64,000 nt of DNA from DATCYX01 sp963714425 (GTDB lineage Bacteria > Chloroflexota > Anaerolineae > Anaerolineales > UBA4823): NCBI GenBank assembly GCA_963714425.1, contig CAVQOI010000010.1, positions 1-64,000 on the forward strand, given 5' to 3'. Positions 53,954 through 62,181 of this stretch are shown here, piece by piece; the first letter of the stretch is position 1, and every line of letters begins with the position of its first letter. Made by a program: the position numbers and the translations under genes. Below the pieces are notes generated by a model. The model was not told the DNA's origin, made no database searches, and was given only the letters and a program-made list of their open reading frames with translations.

Positions 53954-54346
53954 ATGTATACGGTGGCCGTAAAACGCGATTTTATCGCCAGGCACCGCCT
54001 GATTGGCGGAGATTGGGGAGCGGAGAACGAGCAACACGCCCACCATTACCAGGTGGAGGTGCAGCTGGAGGGTGAGAAGCTGGACCATCATGGCTATCTG
54101 GTGGATATCGTCGAGATTGAAGCAGCCCTGGAGGGTTTGGTTACGCGCTACCGCGACCAGGACCTAAACGAGTTGCCTGAGTTTGCCGGCCTGAATCCCA
54201 GCGTCGAGCACTTCGCCCGCATCCTATGCCAGGCATTGGCCGATCAAATACAGGCAGGGAATCTCCAGGCAGTTTGTGTGAAGTTATGGGAGAACGAGAT
54301 CGCCTGGGCTGTTTTCCGGTTAAATGTTGGAAGGTTAAAAAGTTGA
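53954..54346 (+). CDS. 6-pyruvoyl-tetrahydropterin-synthase-like protein lacking the usual Cys
   Basis: 130 residues, PTPS/QueD (T-fold) family. Zinc ligands are visible as His14 (FIARHRL) and His28/His30 (EQHAHHYQVEV), and the pterin-binding Glu region LWENEIAW near 112. The conserved Cys four residues before the HxH of QueD/PTPS is replaced: residues 23-27 are AENEQ. A different reaction from QueD or classical PTPS is therefore likely. The ATG at 53954 is decided by GGAGGG 6 bp upstream; an in-frame ATG at 53900 is rejected. A GT4 gene follows at 18 bp. Confidence 0.85.
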   Translation: MYTVAVKRDFIARHRLIGGDWGAENEQHAHHYQVEVQLEGEKLDHHGYLVDIVEIEAALEGLVTRYRDQDLNELPEFAGLNPSVEHFARILCQALADQIQAGNLQAVCVKLWENEIAWAVFRLNVGRLKS

Positions 54347-54364
54347 ATTTTGGAAGGGTGAGAG

Positions 54365-55435
54365 TTGAAGATTGGGCTGATCATCTATGGCTCTCTGCAT
54401 ACCCGCTCGGGTGGCTACCTGTATGACCGCAAATTAGTAGAGCATTTGCGGCAGGCAGGCGATACGGTAGAGGTCATCTCGATGAGGTGGCGGCACTATG
54501 CCCGTCATCTGTCGGACAATCTGTCCGATGGCTTGAGCAGGCGGCTACAACGTGTCGATGCGGATATCCTGCTTCAAGACGAGCTCAACCATGCATCCCT
54601 GTTCCATCTCAACCGCCAACTCCGGCTGAAGTTCCCCCTCGTCTCCATCGTACATCACTTGCGCAGCAGCGAAATGCGACCCGTGTGGCAGAACCGCCTG
54701 TACGCTGTTGTCGAACGCGCATATCTGCGCAGTGTACATGGTTTTATCTTTAATAGCCGTACGTCCCAGGAAGCAGTACATTCACTCACCGAAGCTGAGC
54801 CCCTCGGGGTGGTTGCTTATCCGGCTGCGGATCACCTGGGGGTTGAGATCAGCGACGAGGAGATTGTCCATCGCGCTAGACAGACTGGACCACTGCGCCT
54901 GGTATTTGTAGGCAACCTGATCCCGCGTAAGGGTTTGCACACCTTGCTGGAGGCGCTGGCTCGCATGCCGAAAAGCAGCATAACTCTGGACATAATCGGC
55001 AGCCCGGATGTTGCTGCGGATTACGCCGCCGCTATGCGCCGCAGGATCGCCGCTCTTAAGCTCGGGGCAATTGTTCATCTACATGGAGCACTGGAGGATG
55101 ACGAGCTGCCTGGACGCTTGCAAAGCGCACAGGTGCTGGTAGTGCCATCCTCTTATGAGGGCTTTGGCATCGTCTACCTCGAGGCGATGAGCTTTGGCCT
55201 GCCCTGCATCGGTACGACAGCCGGCGGGGCGAATGAGATCATCACCGAAGGGGAGAATGGTTTCCTGGTACCCCCGGAGGACGTGGATGCGCTGGTTGGT
55301 TGTTTTCAGCACTTGGTGGGTGATACAGGTGTGCGCGAGCGCATGTCGCTGGCGGCGCGGCAGCGGTTTCTGGCGCATCCTACCTGGGAGCAGACCGGGG
55401 AGAAGATTCGCTTGTTTTTTAACGAGATCATCTAG
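54365..55435 (+). CDS. GT4-family glycosyltransferase
   Basis: 356 residues, GT-B fold. N-terminal KIGLIIYGSLHTRSGGYLYD with the Gly-rich acceptor loop, the donor-domain start LVFVGNLIPRKGLHTLLEAL (near 180), and the E-x7-E motif PSSYEGFGIVYLEAMSFGLP (near 265). It transfers a sugar from an activated nucleotide donor. Start: TTG at 54365 with GAAGGGTGAGAG upstream. It is tightly downstream of the PTPS-like gene and followed by a methyltransferase. Pterin glucosylation is known in cyanobacteria from GT enzymes next to pterin genes, so the acceptor here could be a pteridine; this is inference. Confidence 0.88.
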   Translation: MKIGLIIYGSLHTRSGGYLYDRKLVEHLRQAGDTVEVISMRWRHYARHLSDNLSDGLSRRLQRVDADILLQDELNHASLFHLNRQLRLKFPLVSIVHHLRSSEMRPVWQNRLYAVVERAYLRSVHGFIFNSRTSQEAVHSLTEAEPLGVVAYPAADHLGVEISDEEIVHRARQTGPLRLVFVGNLIPRKGLHTLLEALARMPKSSITLDIIGSPDVAADYAAAMRRRIAALKLGAIVHLHGALEDDELPGRLQSAQVLVVPSSYEGFGIVYLEAMSFGLPCIGTTAGGANEIITEGENGFLVPPEDVDALVGCFQHLVGDTGVRERMSLAARQRFLAHPTWEQTGEKIRLFFNEII

Positions 55436-55578
55436 GGGAAGGAAGTCTGTGCATCCCGCCCCCACCTCTTACCTGCCTCCAGCAGGCTTCCCCACCCCCA
55501 AAGCGGGGGATGGGAGAATATTAATAGACGAACCCGAAGCGTGAATACAACCCGTACCATTCCTGGAAATAAATGTAA

Positions 55579-56481
55579 ATGATTGAGAGTTTTCCCAGAT
55601 ATCTCCTGGCTAAACAGACGGTCGATGACCGCGCTCTGAACCAGCACGTCTTCGAGGCAGTCCGGGGTAGCCTGCCAGGCCAGCGACCGCTGCGCGTGGT
55701 CGAGGTCGGTGCTGGGATCGGCAGCATGCTCCGGCGTGCGATAAGTTGGGGATTGCTGGATCGGGCTGAATATATTGCCGTAGACCAATCGTCTGAAAAT
55801 ATTACCTTCGCCAGGGATTGGCTACCCGATTGGGCAAGCGAGGCCGGGCTGGGAGTGGAGGCAGTGGGCGAGGCGTTCAGGCTTACGGGGGGAAGGTGCG
55901 AGGTGCGCGCCCAGTTGGTAGCAGCAGATGTATTCGATACCATTCGTTCGGAGCCGCCACCCTCCGACTTGCTCATCGCCCACGCCTTCCTGGACCTGCT
56001 TCCATTGCCGGACAGTCTGGGTCCGCTGCTCTCCCTGCTCAAACCAGGTGGGCTTGGCTGGCTCACACTCAACATCGACGGTGCCACTATCTTTGAACCG
56101 GTAGTAGATTCTACCTTCGATGCGCTGGTTGAAGACCTGTACCACAAGAGCATGGACGCACGCTTGACCGGCGGTCAGCCCTCGGGAGATAGCCGCACAG
56201 GACGGCACCTGTTCACCGCCCTGCGGAGTGTGGGCGCTGAGATCCTGGAAGCTGGGGCTTCGGACTGGGTGGTTTTCCCGCGCTCGGGCGCGTACCCAGC
56301 GGACGAAGCCTACTTTCTCCATTTCATCTTGCACTTCTTTGAGGAGTCCCTGAGTAATCACCCGGATCTGGACAGAGAGCGCTTTGCGGCATGGTTGCGT
56401 AAGCGCCGCGCACAAATCGAGCGCGGCGAGCTGGTTTATATTGCCCACCAGATCGATTTTCTAATCAAAAATGGTGGCTAA
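55579..56481 (+). CDS. class I SAM-dependent methyltransferase
   Basis: 300 residues. SAM-binding Rossmann motifs: motif I LRVVEVGAGIGSMLRRAI (near residue 38), an acidic end of strand 2 at YIAVDQSSENITFA, and post-I DLLIAHAFLDLLPLPDSL. A C-terminal extension of ~100 helical residues (YFLHFILHFFEESL) is of a kind found in small-molecule methyltransferases. It is on the same strand as the PTPS-like and GT4 genes, 143 bp after the latter, and is read as the last gene of that group. A bidirectional hairpin follows its stop. Confidence 0.85.
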   Translation: MIESFPRYLLAKQTVDDRALNQHVFEAVRGSLPGQRPLRVVEVGAGIGSMLRRAISWGLLDRAEYIAVDQSSENITFARDWLPDWASEAGLGVEAVGEAFRLTGGRCEVRAQLVAADVFDTIRSEPPPSDLLIAHAFLDLLPLPDSLGPLLSLLKPGGLGWLTLNIDGATIFEPVVDSTFDALVEDLYHKSMDARLTGGQPSGDSRTGRHLFTALRSVGAEILEAGASDWVVFPRSGAYPADEAYFLHFILHFFEESLSNHPDLDRERFAAWLRKRRAQIERGELVYIAHQIDFLIKNGG

Positions 56482-56556
56482 GCAACCATCGCTAACCCCG
56501 TAGTTCAATCCCACCCCGCTTTTCCCCTAAAATACGAGAGGTAGATAGGTAATAAA

Positions 56557-56597
56557 AAAGGCTGGTTGGCTGGCTTATCGCCAGCCAACCAGCCTTT
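56557..56597. terminator. bidirectional intrinsic terminator between convergent genes
   Basis: 18-bp perfect arms 56557-56574 and 56580-56597 around TTATC, with A6 immediately upstream and TTTGTA downstream, so either strand reads stem then U-rich tract. It separates the plus-strand methyltransferase from the minus-strand selenoprotein gene (stop at 56613). Confidence 0.8.
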
Positions 56598-56612
56598 GTA
56601 ATGCTCAATTCG

Positions 56613-57437
56613 CTATGGTGTTGCGCTAGTGAGCTCTTGCTCAATAGCCTGCTGGAAAACATCGAAGGGCTGGGCGCCAACAATAGCGCGCCCATTGACT
56701 ACAAACGCCGGCGTGCTGCGCACCCCGATGGACTGCGCCGTTTGGGTGAGCTGTTGGATCAGCTCACTATACTTGCCCGTATCCATACACTCGTTGAACG
56801 CTTGGGTATCCAGCTTGAGCTCGACTGCAAACTGTTTGAGATTATCGATAGCGAAGACGCCTTGATTTTCCCCCGCCTGTTTTTCGAAGAGCAGGTCGTG
56901 GTACTCCCAGAAGGCATCTTGATCGGCAGCACACTCACTGGCTTCGGCAGCGTCAAACGATTCTTGCCCCAGGAAGGCAAAGTGCCAGTAACCGAATCGT
57001 ACCTTGCCGGATTTGACGTATTCCTCTTCGATCTGGCGCGCCGCGCCAGTGGCAAAAGTGCCGCAGTATGGTCACTGGAAGTCGCTGAACTCGATGATCG
57101 TGACCGGGGCGTCTTCCTCTCCGATGAAGTGGCGCATCTGGCCGATCAGGAAGGTCATCATCTCCTGGCGACGGGCGTCGTCGTCGGGATCAGCAGTAGG
57201 GATTGCCTGTGTAACCCCCCCCGCTGCAGGGGCCTCTTTGGTGAGCAGTGGGCGACCAAAATAGCCCGCCAGAAGGCCAATGACCAGCATAAGCACAGCC
57301 AGCACAGGCGTGAACCAAGAGTATACGTTGATCACCAGGGACGGGCGAGCGGGTTTGTCCTTGACCTTTTCCTCCAAGGGTTCATCCTGTGAGATATCCA
57401 CGTCAGGTTGTTCTGTTTCATCGTCGAAGATCGGCAT
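56613..57437 (-). CDS. membrane-anchored DsbA/thioredoxin-like protein, predicted selenoprotein (UxxC, Sec at residue 122)
   Basis: 274 residues if the UGA at 57074-57072 is read as selenocysteine. Acidic cytoplasmic N-tail at 1-30, TM segment at ~36-58 (WFTPVLAVLMLVIGLLAGYF), then an outside DsbA-type thioredoxin domain. The frame reads TIIEFSDFQ-UGA-PYCGTFATGAARQ, so the UGA occupies the first Cys of a CPYC motif, giving U-P-Y-C. It continues uninterrupted through DAFWEYHDLLFEKQ, the cis-Pro motif STPAFVVNG and a TAG stop at 56613. The catalytic position of the UGA and a hairpin 22 nt downstream support selenocysteine over a nonsense mutation. Start: ATG 57437 with AAGGAG. It probably catalyses thiol-disulfide exchange on exported proteins. 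Confidence 0.85.
57033..57049 (-). promoter_or_regulatory. candidate bacterial SECIS hairpin in the DsbA-like gene
   Basis: On the coding strand CTGGCG-CGGCG-CGCCAG (palindromic over 17 nt) forms a 6-bp stem and 5-nt loop with G at loop positions 2 and 3. The loop begins 28 nt after the UGA, within the usual 16-37 nt range. Assigned by geometry. Confidence 0.5.
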
Positions 57438-57511
57438 CGGGAGCTCCTTAATGAGTTGAATTGTACTATATAATACATTTCGAGACCTTACTATCCGTTA
57501 AGGAGGCCGCC

Positions 57512-58000
57512 GTGAACCTCAGCAGCGTTCGTATCGAGAAGCCCGATGAGATCAACTTCATCTTGGGGCAGTCGCACTTCATTAAGACGGTAGAAGATGT
57601 GCACGAGGCGCTGATCACCGCCGTGCCGGGGATCAAGTTTGGCCTGGCTTTCTGCGAGGCTTCGGGCAAGTGCCTGGTTCGCTGGAGTGGTTCGGATGAG
57701 GACATGATCGCCCTGGCAAAGTCCAACGCCCTGCGTATTGGGGCGGGGCACAGCTTCATCCTTTTCCTGGGGGACGGCTTCTATCCCATCAATGTACTTA
57801 ATGTGGTTAAGTCCATCCCGGAGGTGTGCCGAGTATTCTGCGCCACTGCCAACCCCACTGAGGTGCTGGTCGCCGAGACCGAGCAAGGGCGCGGCATCCT
57901 GGGCGTGGTGGATGGCGAATCGCCCAAAGGTGTGGAGGACGACGAGGACATCGCCTGGCGCAAGGGGTTCCTGCGCATGATCGGGTACAAATTGAGTTGA
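57512..58000 (+). CDS. adenosine-specific-kinase-like protein (DUF355)
   Basis: 162 residues from GTG 57512 (AAGGAGG 6 bp upstream). Full-length match by eye to the DUF355/adenosine-specific kinase family: the VPGIKFGLAFCEASGKCLVR motif, GHSFILFLGDGFYPINVLN, VCRVFCATANPTEVLVAET and GRGILGVVDG. The characterised archaeal member binds adenosine nucleotides; enzymatic role in bacteria is not settled. An upstream in-frame Met at 57461 is preceded by no ribosome site and the N-terminus would not fit. It is divergent from the DsbA-like gene; the ~74-bp gap is AT-rich with TATAAT at 57469-57474. Confidence 0.85.
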   Translation: MNLSSVRIEKPDEINFILGQSHFIKTVEDVHEALITAVPGIKFGLAFCEASGKCLVRWSGSDEDMIALAKSNALRIGAGHSFILFLGDGFYPINVLNVVKSIPEVCRVFCATANPTEVLVAETEQGRGILGVVDGESPKGVEDDEDIAWRKGFLRMIGYKLS

Positions 58001-58058
58001 AAGTTAGCCCTCGATGGATAGGATCAAGCTTCATCTTGCACCACATGGGAGGTAGGCG

Positions 58059-60032
58059 GTGAGCACGAGGCATCGACAACGGTCTATGGTGTGGGTGCTC
58101 TATAGCATTCTGTTCCTGTTCTTCTTTCAACTGATCGCTGACTTCATTGAGGCGATCTACGCTTTTGGCCTGCTGGGAACGAGCATACCTCCAGAGATAG
58201 CCAGTGTGCTCTTCCTGTTTTCCCCGCTGCTGCTGATAATTCTCAAAAAGGGCTTGGGTAAGCGGTCGCTGGTTGCGGTAGGCGCCGTGATGATCGCGGC
58301 GCGCCTGGCAGAGGCATTGTTGGACACCCGCGGGAAGATGCTGGTCTCTGGGCTAGGTGTGAGCAGTTTCTTGCTCCTCTTCCCTGCCCTGTTCTATTAT
58401 TTCCGAGGTGAGCAGAGCAAGCCCGATAATGGCGAGGCCAGCGAGAGCACAAAAATGGGGGCGGGATTGTTGCTGGCGGTAGTGCTTTCGATCTTATTGC
58501 GCGCGTTGAATTCTGGCGGCGATCTCTCGACTTCCGGAGGTTACCAGGCGATCGCCTGGGTGCTTGGTGCGGTGGCGCTTGTCTTGTTGGTCCTCCGGGT
58601 TGATGGTGTGTCCCATGTGCAAGACTTTGGACAGGAGGATCATCCGGCTTCCACGGGACGCGTAACGGTTCTGGCGCTTGGTTTGGCAGCCTGCTTGACC
58701 CTCCTGTATTTCTCTTTTACCAGCCCGAACGTGATTGCCCGCTGGACGGGTGTAAGTTATATGCTGATCCTGGGTGTGACCGTACCGGCGATGACCATCT
58801 GCGCCTGGCTTTGGGCGAAAGGGCGGATGGTTATGTCCCCGGTGGCACTCTGGGTCTGGAACGCTGGATTTGTGCTGGCGTTGCTGTTGACCATCCTGCC
58901 CCACCAGATTGCCTTCCCCGCCGCCCCAGGAGGCTATCCGCTGCCTGAGCCAATTGCGCCAGCGCTAAGCTGGGTGCCGCTGCTCCTGTGCGTTGCGCTT
59001 TGCCCGGTTGTGGTTCTGGATTTTACGATTCTGGCGGGGCAGCTGCTCTCCTCGCGCCTGACCTGGCGCTCGATGGGGGCAGGCTTCGGTCTGGCGAGTC
59101 TCTACCTCCTGGTGATGGTCTTCTCCCATGTATTTACCACGGTGTACGATTACATCCCGGTGGTAGGACCTTTCTTCCGGGATAAATTTTGGCTGGTTTA
59201 CCTGGTTGCTGGGGTAGCTGCCGTGATCCCGTTATGGGCGAGGCGAATCGAGCCGCGCAATATTCGGCTGGCTGAGGCCCCCAGGGCGCTGCCGGCGCTT
59301 ACGCTTGTCTTGGGCGCTGGTGCACTCTTGGGTGCCAGCCTGGTCCAGGCCCGGCCCGGCAGCATGCCGGTCGATACGCGGACATTGCGGGTGATGACCT
59401 ATAACGTCCAGCAGGGCTATAGTGAGTCCGGACAAAAGGACCTCGACGCGCAGCTGGATGTGATCCGGAACGCCAATCCCGACCTGGTTGGGCTGCAGGA
59501 GAGCGACACCAACCGCCTCGCCGGAGGTAATGCCGACCTGGTGGGTTACTTCGCTGACCGGCTGGAGATGTACTCGTATTATGGCCCGAAGACAATTCCA
59601 GGTACGTTTGGAATCGCTTTGCTCTCACGCTACCCCATTCAAAACCCGCGCACGTTCTATATGTTCAGCGAGCGCGAGCAGACTGCTACCATCCACACCC
59701 AGGTGTCCCTCGCAGGCAAAACGTTCAATATCTTCGTCACCCACCTGGGTAACGGCGGGCCGATCATCCAGCAGGATAACATTCTAGTGGAGACCGCCGG
59801 GCTTGAGAATGTGATCCTGATGGGCGATTTTAACTTCCGCCCGGAGACCGAGCAGTACGGCATCACCCTCCTGCAACTGCAGGACGCCTGGCTGTTGCGA
59901 TGGCCTGAGGGTGGGGAAGCCGGGAGGATCGATCACGTCTTTGTCTCGCCGGGGACACGGGTGACACAGGCAGAGTACATCCACAGCCCAGCCAGCGATC
60001 ACCCAGCGGTAGTGGTGGAGGTGGAGTGGTAG
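58059..60032 (+). CDS. multi-TM protein fused to an EEP-family phosphodiesterase/nuclease domain
   Basis: 657 residues. The first ~430 residues contain about 12 hydrophobic segments of unknown function. The C-terminal ~215 residues are an endonuclease/exonuclease/phosphatase domain: RVMTYNVQQG, LVGLQESDTNR (metal Glu), THLGNGGPI, VILMGDFNFRPETEQ (Asp/Asn), GRIDHVFVSPG and SDHPAVVVEVEW (Asp/His). All catalytic positions are kept. The domain faces outside if the TM count is even, suggesting phospholipase or sphingomyelinase-like activity rather than nuclease. Start: GTG 58059 with GGGAGG upstream. The next gene's start overlaps its stop by 7 bp. Confidence 0.87.
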   Translation: MSTRHRQRSMVWVLYSILFLFFFQLIADFIEAIYAFGLLGTSIPPEIASVLFLFSPLLLIILKKGLGKRSLVAVGAVMIAARLAEALLDTRGKMLVSGLGVSSFLLLFPALFYYFRGEQSKPDNGEASESTKMGAGLLLAVVLSILLRALNSGGDLSTSGGYQAIAWVLGAVALVLLVLRVDGVSHVQDFGQEDHPASTGRVTVLALGLAACLTLLYFSFTSPNVIARWTGVSYMLILGVTVPAMTICAWLWAKGRMVMSPVALWVWNAGFVLALLLTILPHQIAFPAAPGGYPLPEPIAPALSWVPLLLCVALCPVVVLDFTILAGQLLSSRLTWRSMGAGFGLASLYLLVMVFSHVFTTVYDYIPVVGPFFRDKFWLVYLVAGVAAVIPLWARRIEPRNIRLAEAPRALPALTLVLGAGALLGASLVQARPGSMPVDTRTLRVMTYNVQQGYSESGQKDLDAQLDVIRNANPDLVGLQESDTNRLAGGNADLVGYFADRLEMYSYYGPKTIPGTFGIALLSRYPIQNPRTFYMFSEREQTATIHTQVSLAGKTFNIFVTHLGNGGPIIQQDNILVETAGLENVILMGDFNFRPETEQYGITLLQLQDAWLLRWPEGGEAGRIDHVFVSPGTRVTQAEYIHSPASDHPAVVVEVEW

Positions 60033-62140
60033 GGTTTGATCTAACCCCCTCCCAGCTTGCCATCATCCAGCGCCCGCTGGATGCCAAGATCTTCCTGGAG
60101 GGGCCGGCTGGCTGCGGCAAGACGACCGCCGCCGTGGAGCGTATGCTTCACTTAATGGAACAGGGGGTGCCGGGCGCCTCCATCCTTCTGCTGCTGCCCC
60201 AACGCACCCTGGCACAGCCGTACGAGCAGGCCTTGCACACCCCGGGCGTGACAGCAGGCAGCACGGTCTTTCCGCAGACGCTGGGCGGGTTGGCGCAACG
60301 CATGGTCGGGCTGTTCTGGCCTATGGTCGTCGAGCAAGCTGGCTTCGCCGAACCAAACCGCCCGCCCACTTTTTTAACCCTGGAGACCGCCCAATATTAT
60401 ATGGCGCACCTGGTGCGTCCACTGCTGGATGAAGGCTATTTTGATTCGGTCACCATTGAGCGCAACCGGCTATACAGCCAGATCATCGACAACCTCAATA
60501 AAGCTGCAGTGGTGGGTTTCCCTTATACCGAGATTGGCGAGCGCTTGAAAGCCGCCTGGATCGGCGAGCCGGGACAGGTGCGCATATACGACGATGCACA
60601 GGCATGCGCCAGCCGCTTCCGCCAGTATTGCCTGGAGCACAACCTGCTGGATTTCTCCCTGCAATTACAGGTGTTTTTTCAACATCTATGGTCGCTCCCA
60701 TTGTGCCGGGAATATCTACTAAAGACTTACCAGCACGTGATCTTTGACAACCTCGAGGAGGATACGCCTGTAGTCCACGACCTGCTGGGTGAATGGTTGC
60801 CAGAGCTAGGCTCGGCGCTCCTTGTATACGACCGCGACGCTGGTTATCGTAGCTTCCTGGGGGCAGATCCGGCAAGCGCATATGCGCTCAAAGAGCATTG
60901 TTCAGAAGGGATCGTCTTCGAGCACTCCTTTGTCGCGCCACCGGCATTGCAGTGGCTGGGCAGGAGCATGGCGCAGGCTTTGGGTTCCGAGGTGGAACGG
61001 CAGGATAGCGACGAAGGGGGTAAAGAGAAGGTCATTGGTGAGGTCATGTTTGTCGGGTACAAACACTATTACCCTGTGATGCTCGACTGGGTGGCGGAAC
61101 AGATTGCTAAACTGGTGCGCGAGGAGGCAGTGCCGCCGGACGAGATTGTGGTGCTGGCACCTTTCCTCTCCGACGCGCTGCGCTTTGGGTTGGTGAATCG
61201 TCTGGATGGGCAGGGTATCCCTGTGCGCTCACATCGCCCGTCGCGCTCGCTGCGAGATGAGCCGGTGACGCACTGCCTGCTCACGCTGGCGGCGCTGGCG
61301 CATCCGGACTGGAAGCTCCCGCCCAGCAAATACGACGTGGCTTTTGCCCTGGTGCAGGCGCTCGAGGGCATGGACCTGGTGCGCGCCCGGCTGCTTACCG
61401 ATATCGCATACCGCCCGAAACAAGGGACGCTATCGCCCTTCGAGCAGATGGTGGCAGATAAGCAAGAGCGCATCACCTACCGGCTGGGCAACCAATTCGA
61501 CGCGTTGCGCCTGTGGCTGGCGGAATACGCCCAGGGACCCCAGGCTGAGCTGGACCACTTCCTCAGCCGGCTTTTCGGCGAGGTGCTCTCGCAGCCCGGC
61601 TTCGGCTTCCACCTGGACATCGCTGCTGGGGAGGTGACCGCCAACCTGATCGAATCAGCGCAGAAATTCCGCTGGGCGGTGGGAGCGACGCTGGAGAAGG
61701 AGGGCGTGGCGACGGGTAAAGAATTCCTGCTGATGGTTCAGGATGGTGTGATCGCCGCACAGTACATCCGCTCCTGGCAGGTGCAGCCCGAAGACGCCGT
61801 GCTGTTGGCCCCGGCTTACACGTTCATGATGAGCAACCGTCCGGTGCAGGCCCAGTTTTGGCTGGACGTGGGCAGCCGAGGCTGGTTCGAGCGCTTGTAC
61901 CAGCCTCTCACCCATCCGTATGTGCTCAGCCGCGACTGGCCCACAGGCGCTCCCTGGACGGATGAAAATGAGTACAAGACCAGCCAGGAGGCCATGCGAA
62001 GGTTGGCGCTCGGGTTGACACGCCGTTGCCGCGGCGGGGTTTACCTGGGCTTGAGCGAGCTAGGCGAGCAAGGTTATGAGAACAGAGGACCGCTGTTGAG
62101 GGTCATCCAGAGGGTGATCAGGCAGGGAAGTGATGAGTGA
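60026..62140 (+). CDS. UvrD/AddB-like ATPase with degenerate helicase motifs
   Basis: 704 residues, superfamily 1 helicase fold. Walker A is FLEGPAGCGKTTAAVERML (near 24-42). Motif II is not the usual DExx: the strand reads HVIFDNLEEDTPVVHDLL, so Asp-Asn replaces the Asp-Glu pair. The C-terminal helicase half is weakly recognisable (VVLAPFLSDALRFGL; GIPVRSHRPSRSLRDEPV) and ends in DVGSRGWFER and TRRCRGGVYLGLSELGEQG, where SF1 motif V/VI would be. This pattern resembles the non-helicase partner in AddAB/RexAB enzymes but without the nuclease domain. A canonical UvrD-type gene begins at 63537. The start overlaps the previous stop by 7 bp. Confidence 0.82.
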   Translation: MVGFDLTPSQLAIIQRPLDAKIFLEGPAGCGKTTAAVERMLHLMEQGVPGASILLLLPQRTLAQPYEQALHTPGVTAGSTVFPQTLGGLAQRMVGLFWPMVVEQAGFAEPNRPPTFLTLETAQYYMAHLVRPLLDEGYFDSVTIERNRLYSQIIDNLNKAAVVGFPYTEIGERLKAAWIGEPGQVRIYDDAQACASRFRQYCLEHNLLDFSLQLQVFFQHLWSLPLCREYLLKTYQHVIFDNLEEDTPVVHDLLGEWLPELGSALLVYDRDAGYRSFLGADPASAYALKEHCSEGIVFEHSFVAPPALQWLGRSMAQALGSEVERQDSDEGGKEKVIGEVMFVGYKHYYPVMLDWVAEQIAKLVREEAVPPDEIVVLAPFLSDALRFGLVNRLDGQGIPVRSHRPSRSLRDEPVTHCLLTLAALAHPDWKLPPSKYDVAFALVQALEGMDLVRARLLTDIAYRPKQGTLSPFEQMVADKQERITYRLGNQFDALRLWLAEYAQGPQAELDHFLSRLFGEVLSQPGFGFHLDIAAGEVTANLIESAQKFRWAVGATLEKEGVATGKEFLLMVQDGVIAAQYIRSWQVQPEDAVLLAPAYTFMMSNRPVQAQFWLDVGSRGWFERLYQPLTHPYVLSRDWPTGAPWTDENEYKTSQEAMRRLALGLTRRCRGGVYLGLSELGEQGYENRGPLLRVIQRVIRQGSDE

Positions 62141-62181
62141 ACTGTGATCGGTGGCGAGTGGACAGCAGGCAGTAGATAGTG

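Noticed and set aside
56601..57392. 263-codon plus-strand open frame
   Set aside because: It is the antisense of the DsbA-like selenoprotein gene, whose minus-strand frame carries conserved thioredoxin motifs; the plus frame has none.
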